From: Thozetella sp. PMI_491
Lineage: Eukaryota > Ascomycota > Sordariomycetes > Chaetosphaeriales > Chaetosphaeriaceae
DNA length: 64,000 bases
Direction: 5' to 3'
Assembly: GCA_021432635.1 (NCBI GenBank)
Contig: MU270015.1
Span: forward strand, 1,779,860 to 1,843,859
Shown: piece after piece, positions 56,041 to 64,000 of the stretch
Layout: each line of letters starts with the position of its first letter
How positions within the stretch are numbered: position 1 is the stretch's first letter
Notes under the pieces: generated by a model
What the model was told of the DNA's origin: nothing
The model's input: the letters and a program-made list of their open reading frames with translations, nothing else
Databases searched by the model: none
Position numbers and translations under genes: made by a program

Positions 56041-56320
56041 GTCCAGCGATATTCTTGTCCATAGTTAGCTACACGCTAAGGAGCGTTGCAAGCAATAGCC
56101 AAATAATCAATAGAAGCCATAAAATCCAGTTTAGTTCCGATGTCTCGGAATGATCGGGCAGTCAGGCAGATATGGCTTACCCTCGAATATGTTATGGATA
56201 GATGAAAAGTTTGATTTGAACCCCGAAACTATTTGATTCGAATGGTTACGTAAGTACAGATTGAAGTAAATTATTTTCACTTGAAAGAAAGCATATGACG
56301 GCTAAGATGGGCTCATTCGC

Positions 56321-57170
56321 TTAGTAGCGCTTGAGAGCAATGTCGAGGTGGCCGCCGCCGCTCCATCCCTGGCAACCCCCTGATGGGTTTCCGTTGTAGA
56401 GGCCGTACGTTGCACCAGGCTGGCTACCAGCAGCGCAGTTAACTAGGTTATACGTGCCCGAGTCCCCGCAAGTGTTTCCACTCTTGCACTGGAACGAGCA
56501 GGTATCATAGTTGGTGGCACAGCCGTTTCTTTTCACCGTAACAGCCATCCTGTTTCCACCCATGTTGACCTCACGGCTGACGTCTACGGTAGCGTAATCT
56601 CCCGTGGTAAACTCGCCCCACGTGTTGTAGATTTGGCCATATTGGTTGAGAGTGGTGGCGTGGTTGTTCAGGGCCGCCCAGCCCCCAGAGATGCCGTTGG
56701 CAACAGAGATGGTAACGGAATCCCCGACGTTTGGCAGAGAGTAAGAGATCTTGGGCTTCTTCACGTTCATAAAGCTCGCAGTATAATCTCCCGCAGGCGC
56801 ATCCCAAACGATCAAAGTGACTGGGACGGCGCCCGGAGTGTCAGCCCGGTTGGTGAAAGTGAAGGTGTTCGCGCCGCCCGACCCTATCCAGATGTTGCCA
56901 TTTGCGGAAACGGCGTTTACGCCCTGGTAGGCCATGCCGATCGCCGACATGTGCTGGCAATCCCCCAGGTTCAGGCCTGTCACCAGGGCCGCGCAGTTGG
57001 GGCTTCGCTTCTCGACATTAGTTTCGTTAAGACTAGCATTGTGTAAGTATTCGAGCGGACCAAACTGGCTGCATTTAATCCACTAACGGTTGAACATCTC
57101 CAAGGATTTCGGTAGGAAGCGCCGTAGCGGCATTCAATATAGAGGCGAGGAGGACTAGCTTGGACACCAT
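56321..57170 (-). CDS. secreted effector-like Cys-rich protein
   Basis: A 264-residue secreted protein in two exons (intron 57033-57087). It starts with a signal peptide (MVSKLVLLASILNAATA), a short propeptide and a Lys-Arg site (VEKRSPNC, Arg37). The mature part is beta-rich: ANGNIWIGSGGANTFTFTN, TLIVWDAPAGDYTASFMN and GGWAALNNHATT. Then comes a Cys-rich end (FQCKSGNTCGDSGTYNLVNC, GGCQGWSGGGH). I recognise this as a recurring secreted fungal family often listed among candidate effectors, without a known activity. The intron donor is GTTAGT. Confidence 0.78.
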
Positions 57171-58154
57171 CTTGACTAGTTGAGAAAAATGAATGGACGC
57201 TAAACGGTTGCGTGAGTGCGAACTCCTAGGCTCTGTTTCCTTTAGCTTGTCTCTAAATTTTGAAATCCGGAGGCTCTATATATCTCCCCTCTGGCGGTGA
57301 ACAACATCATCTAAGTATCGATGCAGCCAGCCAAGTAGAAAGACAATAATAGTCCGAGAAGGGTGTGTACTCGGTAAATATTTCGCATGCTCGAATCGAG
57401 CCGGCCGAAAAGTAACCCTGAGTATACAGCAGCTTCGTGTTTTTAGAGGCTCTGCCAATTATAGGCAGCAGTCATCCTATTGAAGAGCTTATACGTCCTA
57501 GTCACTGGACTATTGTTTTGACTCGGTATAGGTAACCCTTGTTCTGGTGGCAACCTGCCCCACCGCTTTAACGATATATTGCCCGGAAGGATCTCCAGGT
57601 TCCATCGCGTTCCCCCACGCCCAAAACTCTTCACAAGAGGAGTGACGCCAAGTTTCTTTTGGCGAAAAGAGATTAGATGTGGACATTAAAGACTACGCAA
57701 AGGAGATATACACCCCTTTTGACGACCTCTGTCCAAGTAAGTAAGCCTGTGACCGAGGCTTCTGCCCAAATCGTCTTGATACCGCGTCAGCCTCTCGGCC
57801 CGGAGCCAACCACCACAGCCGAGAACCCGGAACTAGCGCACGTGTCCTTGCAGTGGCAAATATAGCAAGCTACCTACCCATCTTAAATATGAAATCTTAC
57901 TTTACATGGTCCTAAATTAACACAATTCGTTCCATAAGTTTTGACCTCGACTGCAGGTGGTTTTTTTCTTGGAAGACTAAAGGAAGAAATCTAGCTCAAA
58001 GGAGCCAAGTGCGATCAATGAGATTAGAGGATAGCTAGAAAGCCAGGCATTGAAGAGCGCACGATAGTCACTTCATGATTAAACCCCATTTGAAGCACGA
58101 GTCTTAAATATATCTGCTATAACGATACCAGTCTAGTTTCCTGTACTTGGCCAA
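57171..58154. other. intergenic, no gene seen
   Basis: 984 bases holding the promoter of the effector-like gene and the 3' flank of the small Cys-rich gene. A 62-codon open frame near 57677 has no supporting feature. Confidence 0.4.
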
Positions 58155-58392
58155 CTACCTTGATTCTAGACTCTTCCTCGTCTCACAAAACCCTTTCTTA
58201 AACTTGACTACGTGGCAGTAGGTGCCAGGGCAACATGAAGACTCATTTTCTCTCATGGAGCAAACACCTTGGATACATATTATCGCCAAACCCTCCAATT
58301 GTATAAGCCTACACACCGGCTTCTGGATTGCACTGTTCCATTTGCGTGCTGGTAAGGCCAACGAGGCCGATAACGATGATGGAGAGTTTCAT
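58155..58392 (-). CDS. small secreted cystine-knot-like peptide
   Basis: Two tiny exons (intron 58268-58316, 49 bases) code 62 residues; the gene is easily missed. A signal peptide (MKLSIIVIGLVGLTSTQ) is followed by a mature part of about 45 residues with six cysteines at 21, 28, 37, 38, 43 and 53. Their order C-X6-C-X8-CC-X4-C-X9-C is that of inhibitor-cystine-knot peptides. The tail is basic. Such peptides in fungi and animals can be antimicrobial, inhibitory or effector-like; the role here is unknown. Without the splice the frame would start in the intron, and the cysteine pattern would lose its signal peptide. Confidence 0.68.
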
Positions 58393-58512
58393 GGAAGGGG
58401 CAGCATCGGGCCCAGCAACTGTACACGCTAAATGTACACGTATAGAAAGACTTTGCATATATACACAGAGGGGGCTGCTGCATCCTCGTTTTATGACGCT
58501 GCTGAATCGCTA

Positions 58513-61500
58513 CTATTTCGAAACCCGTGAGGTTTGGGCATCCGCTTGTTCCTCGGCAACTAGCTTGTCAGCCACCGCTTGTTTTTCAGCCATCGCAGAA
58601 TCGTTGATTGCTTTGCCTTTGCTAGCTTTCCAGATGATAAAGATTTCTGCCCCGGAAAGCGTACTGGCAAGAATAAAACTACTTCCTAATCCTACCCCTA
58701 TCGAAAGAGCGGTCGAGAAGTCAATAACAGACGTAAAACAGAAGATCGTGGAGCTCAAGTCCGTGAATCCCGTCATTGTCGTTGCGGAAGTCAGCAACAA
58801 TAGTAGCTGATTGACGGCCATTCGAGCTTTCGTCAACGTAGTAGCTGGTGTTGTTGGGGAGGGTGGTGATTTGTCTAGGATGTAGAGGGCTACAGCGGCA
58901 AATCCGAAAATTGTAGTTATAATACCAAGGACCTAGTACAGCGTTAGAATGCCTCCCATTGCTGGATAGGATGGTGATTTGGATGAGTCGGAAGGATGCA
59001 CAACTTACGCCATGAGCAGTCTGAAAATGTCCTGCATTCCCCCGCGCTAGAATTCCAAATATGAAAAGAAGAAGGAGAGATGGACCCATTATAAATACCC
59101 CTGTTATCTTTTGAAAAAGCGGGATTTTGTTGAAAATGGGTGGAAGCGGGCCGGCCGCATAGCGGAGCAGCAGGTTACGAAGGCTCTCGAGCGCCACTGC
59201 CATGGGATACAGGCTGAACATGACACCCAAGGCCAATATGACTATGGCTGTGGTCAGTAGGGGTCCCAGAGACCATAGGAAGGTGCCATACTGTGAATGA
59301 TTAAGAACACGGCAAAGGGGATGACTTTGGTGCCGTTGACTTGCACCCCATCCGCGCTATCCACTAGCGACGAGGAATCCAGCGCGTTGCGGATTTTTGG
59401 GCCGTCAATTTCGTAGACGACATTCGCACTGGCCAAACGGATAACTCCGTCCGGAATGAGCCCTTTGATGAGCTTGGTGGTGTTGGAGTCGAAGCTGAAC
59501 GAATTGAAAGAGATTGTCCCACTCTTTAGTAACCCAAGGCTCATCAACCCGATCCCACCGACACCTTCGCAGGTGAGAGCATCAGTCCCCTTCTGCAACA
59601 CAGTTGAGATGGTGTCGGCGCTGAGCATCAGGGACAAATTGACACTGTTCATGCCTTGAGAAATGTCAAGCTGCCGCCGAACGGCCGGGAGCCTCGAGGG
59701 TAGACGGGATCGGATTGTCATGTTTGAAGTCGATATGCTCGAAGTTTCTGAAGATCCTGGGGTCTCCGTATTTTCTCCGGAGGCTGGAATTGTTGGAACA
59801 ACCGCTGGAACAGCCAGGGCTGGAGGCGGGGCAGCTGAAACGACTGACTCGGTAGGCGTTGCGAGAGAACCCATTGAAGAAGAGTTCGAGAAAAGTCGCT
59901 GTATAAGCAGCACTCCCTGGCTACCAAGGCCTTGGCCAAAACCGGTGGCAGCGCCGTTCACCGAGTCGTTAAACTGCAATGGTGTTCCGCCCACATCGTA
60001 CGGCGACGCTGGCATCTTGCTAGTTCCGTTAATGACTGCCTGCATGCCCCCAAGGCTGTCGACTCCATCGCCGGCACCCTGGATGAAGCCTCTAGCGAAT
60101 CCTTGTGCTACACGGTTGAAGTCGAGATTGGATGTTGCCGTCGTGGTATTCAAGCTATTCAGAAGTTTTGTCGTAGTGCTGTTTGCGAGGAAGCTAGAGG
60201 TCAGAGACTGCGCGAAGCTCTGTGCAATGCCGCCGTAATCTGGGTTTCCATCTGGCATCATCTGCACCGGAACGGGTTCATCTGCTTGGACGCCTAAGCC
60301 AATGGCAGCGCCGCCGCCGAGACCTTTGCCAAATCCTGAAGCCACCCGAGCGAAGTCGATATTTCCTGTCGAGACACCCAAGGAGGACAGACTGAGGTTG
60401 CTTGTGAGCTTCGACGCGGTGCCGTTTACTAGGAAGCTGGATGTAAGAGACTGCGCGAAGCTTTGTGCAATGCCGCCCAAATCCGGATTCCCACCCGGCA
60501 TCATCTGGACCAAAACAGGTTCGTCTGGCTGGACGCCTAAACCAATAACAGCACCACCACCAAGGCCTTTACCAAAGCCTGTAGCAACACGGCCAAAATC
60601 AATGCTTCCTGTTGAAACGCCCAAGGAGGATAGACTGATGTTACTCGTGATCTTTGATGTAGTGCCGTTGGCTAGGAAGCTAGACGTGAGGGATTGTGCG
60701 AAGCTCTGTGCAATGCCACCGAAATCTGGGTTTCCGTCCGGCATCATTTGGACCAAAACTGCCTCGTCGGGCTGGTAGCCTAGACCAATAACAGCTCCGC
60801 CGCCGAGACCTTTACCAAACCCTGTGGCAACGCGGCCGAAGTCGATATTCCCCGTCGAGACGCCCAGGGATGAGAGGCTAAGGTTGCTTGTGAGCTTGGA
60901 TGTGGTGCCATTTGCCAGGAAGCTGGACGTAAGAGACTGTGAAAAGCTCTGTGCAATACCAGAGATGTCCGCGCTGCCATCCGGCATAGTCTGGATCGGT
61001 ATTGGCTGGTCTGACTGGTAGCCCAGCCCGATGACAGCTCCGTTCCCAAGTCCCTTCCCGAACCCAGAAAGCGCAGCCGGTAGCGCTTTAATTATGCCGG
61101 CAGTGTTCATACCACTAGTTGCAGACTGGAATAGCGCTGTCGTATTGATGCTTCCAGTGGCGGAGCTGGTGAGACCAAAGCCGAAGTTGCTCAGAAGGCC
61201 CCCGATGTCTGTAGCATTGGGATTGGGTGCAACGTCCTTCTGTGTTAGCTGGAGGCCGGTAGCTGCGCCGCCCCCAATCCCTTGACCCAATCCGAGCAAA
61301 CCGGGAGCCAACTGGGAGGCAAGGTCCACGCCGGTCAACGATGTTATGTTGATTGACGAGATATTGACCGATCCGATCAGCGATGCGGTAGCACCACTGG
61401 CGGCGTTCAGGATGAGGGGGTTGAGACCGCTAGCTGTCATGTTGTTGTCTTTCGCAATCTTTTGGCCGACAGCCTTGGCGTTGGCAGCTGTTGACAGGTT

Positions 61501-62151
61501 CAAACCTTGAACCGCCCCTTCTCCAAGACCGAGACCCAGGAACATGCCAAGTCCATCGAGGATACCGGGAGAGCTGCTGGCTGCCATGCCCATGAGAGAG
61601 GACATCATAGCCGACATGATCGATGTCATGTTCCCGCTGCTCAGCATGCTGGCAAAGGCATCCAGCCCTCCAGCCCCTGGTAACCCAGCTCCGGGTGATC
61701 CGGCACCCGGTAATCCAGCACCAGGTAAACCGGCTCCCAGGAGTCCAGCACCAGGCAGTCCGGCTCCCGACAGTCCAGCTTTGTTGTTGACCCCCCCTGC
61801 TCCTGCCTCTAGGTCCTGCCTCTTCTCTCGATACCCTCTCTTCTTCAAGTGTTCGTCGAGATCGGCACCGAGGTGTGCTAGCGCTGGCATCTCGAGTCGC
61901 TTCGCCAGTGCTTTCGCACCGACGGCACCTATGCGGATGGTGCTAGCATACCCATGGCCTAACCTCTCATCCCTTTTTAGCGAAGCAATCGTGCTTTCCG
62001 AAATGCCAAGATTTGACATTATGATCTCCTCTGGCCGCCTATGTGTCGCCAGCGAGACAGCGGATATCCCCAGCAGTAACGCAACCCCGAGGAGAATGGC
62101 CACAGCCAGGTTCCTGGCTATGTAGCCCTTATTGCTCGCGGTCGATGGCAT
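58513..62151 (-). CDS. large Gly/Ser-rich repeat protein with b561-like membrane module
   Basis: A 1172-residue surface protein in three exons (introns 59248-59291 and 58933-59008). Near the N-terminus is one membrane helix (NLAVAILLGVALLLGISAV), then a collagen-like tract of (GAGLP)n. The middle holds four or five imperfect repeats of about 80 residues, each with GFGKGLGGGAVIGLG, a D-x-MPDG word and SFAQSLTSSFLANGTTSK. Many N-glycosylation sites fit an extracellular location. The C-terminal part has four or five helices (FLIIHTIVILALGVMFSLYP, GVFIMGPSLLLLFIFGI, GVLGIITTIFGFAAVALYIL) with conserved His in IIHT, GHFQTAHG. This resembles cytochrome b561-type modules. ATG 62151 is the first start in frame. 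Confidence 0.72.
59990..61080. repeat. tandem repeats of about 243 bases inside the repeat gene
   Basis: Four well-kept copies begin near 60300, 60540, 60783 and 61028 (by the GKGLGGGA-coding word), with a weaker one near 59940. They differ mostly at third codon positions, so selection keeps the protein. Confidence 0.7.
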
Positions 62152-63659
62152 TGTATTGACGTTATCAGATGTGTATTCGGAGTAGACAATAATAGCCTCC
62201 ACACGAGTGTCGCTGGCAGCACTGGACCAGAGCAGTTTATCTTCGAATTAAACAACTATAAACAGGATTTCGCACTCCGTTCACGTCTTTATCAGTATTC
62301 GGGATATTAAAACGAAACATGTTTGGGGTTGGCGTCCTCGCGTGTAAGCTCTACGGCCAGAACACGAGTCAGAGCCCGTTCCCGTCGACATCCACGGACT
62401 ATTACTCTGGAGAGATTGACTACCGATCTTTCAAAAAGCAACAATGCCCCAATTCAGAGTGCCACGCTACACCAGCGGCCGAGAAGCAACAGTGGCGATG
62501 TAAAGTGAGAAGCCCCCGGACTATTCTTTGACCATCGACGAGATCAGACGAGGCTTTCTTCGTAGGACTCTAAACAGTATTGTTGGCATTTTTTTTTCTG
62601 TCGGCTATTACTACAGAATGCAACTTTAGGTGGACCCAACGCGTTGCATCCGTAGCTGTTTCGAGCATTGACGGTGGGCTGTGTGGCCGTTGGCCATTTG
62701 GCAGCCCCTGCCGTGGCCGGAGTTGGAGCGTGCTCTTCAGATGCTCTATCAAGTTTCCCTTTTGGGAGATGACCGGGAGAAACTCATGCAGCCGCTTTGG
62801 GCTGGTATGTTGGGCTGGGCTAGCGTGTGATGTTTCAGGCGCCAAGCCCTGTCCTCGTTCTACCTTTTGGTAACCGCGCTATGAGGGGAAATCGCTAGAA
62901 CTGGGCCTCCTGCGCCCAGTCCCCTGTTGTACGATATTACAAGAGCCGACGGGCAGGAGAAAAAAAAAAAAAAAAAAGGGAGGGGGGGGGGGGGGGGTTG
63001 AAAGATTGACTTTCTAATTTCGACCGCAGCCACAACTCTCCAATCCAATCTTCCAATCTTATAGGGTATATGTATGCTGCCCATGTGGCGTGAAATCTGG
63101 TCCGACACAGCAAGCCCATCTAACGTCTAACGTTTGACCTGAAGTAAACATGAGCTCGTACTACCCACTCGACAGCTTTTGCAGAAGAAGGAAGGCGCAA
63201 CACGAATCAGAAATGACTTGCTTGCGGTTGAACTGGCAGAAATGATCGTCTCATGAGAATGTGTTTCCCCTCAGCTAGGACGAAACGAACAAAGCACTAA
63301 GGATCTCCCATTCGAGCCTTGGACGCAGACCGAATTGGTAAGCATCATGTTAAATGAAGTGAAACGTATTTTGCTCTGTACTATGGAGTAGCAGATCACA
63401 AGACAGGTGTTGCGGCTGCCCGACTGAACAGAAATGTAAGGAGTGGCACACTACGTGCGCCTGTCTCGCTACTTGCCTCCCTAGGCAGGGTAGGTACGCA
63501 GCTAAGCAAATTACGAAGACGCATGATGCAAACGAGAATTCAGAGATGTTTTAGTCTTTAATCAAGTTCAAATGCTTTCATTGGGCGTGACGTACCATCC
63601 CTCGAAGGCAGCTCTCTATATTCAGATTGTGTCTCCCTAGCGGCCCCTAATACAGTAGA
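62152..63659. other. intergenic with a poly-A/poly-G tract
   Basis: 1.5 kb without a convincing gene. A run of about 18 A then a G-rich run lies at 62960-62998. Short open frames around 62319-62873 have no family feature. Confidence 0.4.
62960..62998. repeat. poly-A followed by poly-G tract
   Basis: About 18 A, then GGGA and 17 G. Unusual for unique fungal DNA; could be a real homopolymer pair or an assembly fault. Confidence 0.6.
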
Positions 63660-64000
63660 TTAAATCTTTAATAACTTCTTGGCAGTGCCGTAAGCAATAG
63701 CTTGCTTGATACCAGTATTCAACTGCAGCTGATCGAACCATGTCGATATTTCTACGTCGTCCTCGAAGGGGTAGTCAACGCTGAACATGACACGATCTCT
63801 CCCGGAGATTCGAACCGTCTCTGCCAGTGTTCCCTCGTCCATCACGCCGGCAGTGGTGACAAAAAAGTTATTCTGCCAGTAGTAAAGCATGGTTTGCTTC
63901 GCCGGCCACTGGCTCCGGGTAAAGTGGCGCATCCGGTGGTCGATACGGGGGAGGAGGAACGGCAGGGTCTCTCCACAGTGGCCCAGGATTATTTGCAGGG
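63660..64000 (-). CDS. amidohydrolase, resorcylate/2,3-dihydroxybenzoate decarboxylase-like (5' end outside window)
   Basis: The C-terminal 113 residues of a metal-dependent amidohydrolase that non-oxidatively decarboxylates hydroxybenzoates. Visible motifs are LGHCGETLPFLLPRIDHRM, with the metal-site His, and FSVDYPFED, with the metal-site Asp that follows the usual phenylalanine-serine. The frame is open to the window edge with no splice site needed. The family name is secure; the exact substrate is not. The rest lies beyond 64000. Confidence 0.82.
   Translation of the reverse strand, partial: LQIILGHCGETLPFLLPRIDHRMRHFTRSQWPAKQTMLYYWQNNFFVTTAGVMDEGTLAETVRISGRDRVMFSVDYPFEDDVEISTWFDQLQLNTGIKQAIAYGTAKKLLKI

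Noticed and set aside
57677-57865. Plus-strand 62-codon frame
   Set aside because: No signal peptide, domain or promoter; likely chance.
60302-61285. Long plus-strand open frames opposite the repeat gene
   Set aside because: They repeat with the same period as the minus-strand gene and are shadows of its codon bias.
1-64000. Search for CRISPR arrays, rRNA and intact transposons
   Set aside because: No regularly spaced repeats, rRNA blocks, terminal repeats with a transposase or reverse transcriptase were seen.

Overview
The window is nuclear DNA of a filamentous ascomycete (Pezizomycotina). The evidence is short 47-80 bp GT-AG introns with CTAAC/CTGAT-like branch points, three Zn2Cys6 regulators of fungal type, a PX-associated (PXB/DUF3818-like) protein, a killer-toxin-like LysM/GH18 chitinase and several small secreted proteins. 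I cannot name the species. I rebuilt exon structures by hand; most multi-exon models keep frame through every junction. No rRNA, convincing tRNA, CRISPR array or intact transposon was seen.

Layout. 0-8.3 kb: a truncated Zn2Cys6 regulator, an amidase facing a second Zn2Cys6 regulator, an NAD-dependent reductase of the epimerase type, and a GNAT acetyltransferase. 8.3-9.6 kb: a gene-poor stretch with an ankyrin relic. 9.6-17.6 kb: serine carboxypeptidase S10, a third Zn2Cys6 regulator, a beta-lactamase/transpeptidase-like secreted hydrolase and a DHA2-type MFS exporter; this looks like a small accessory cluster with its own regulator and pump. 18.5-27 kb: a small hydrophobic secreted protein, a gene-poor gap, a second GNAT enzyme, a secreted berberine-bridge-type flavoenzyme and a PXB/DUF3818-like protein without a PX domain.

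28.9-39.9 kb is the most interesting part. It holds a stand-alone adenylating enzyme of the NRPS-like class, an MIO-type aromatic amino acid ammonia-lyase with an unusual selectivity pair, a polytopic membrane protein of unknown role, and an 827-residue fusion of a fatty acyl-CoA reductase with a glycerol-phosphate-type acyltransferase. Together they could deaminate an aromatic amino acid, activate an acid, reduce an acyl thioester and make an ester or lipid. That is inference; I recognise no described pathway with this set.

40.8-62.2 kb is rich in secreted and surface proteins: a GPI-like secreted protein, a conserved hypothetical protein, a 1546-residue killer-toxin-like chitinase with a possible nuclease-like tail, a Ser/Thr-rich GPI-type protein, an effector-like Cys-rich protein, a 62-residue cystine-knot-like peptide, and a large repeat protein ending in a cytochrome b561-like membrane module. 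Three oxidoreductases (SDR, aldo-keto reductase, medium-chain reductase) lie in tandem on the minus strand at 49.9-54.3 kb; two of them share a 19-base promoter element. The window ends inside an amidohydrolase of the resorcylate/2,3-dihydroxybenzoate decarboxylase type.
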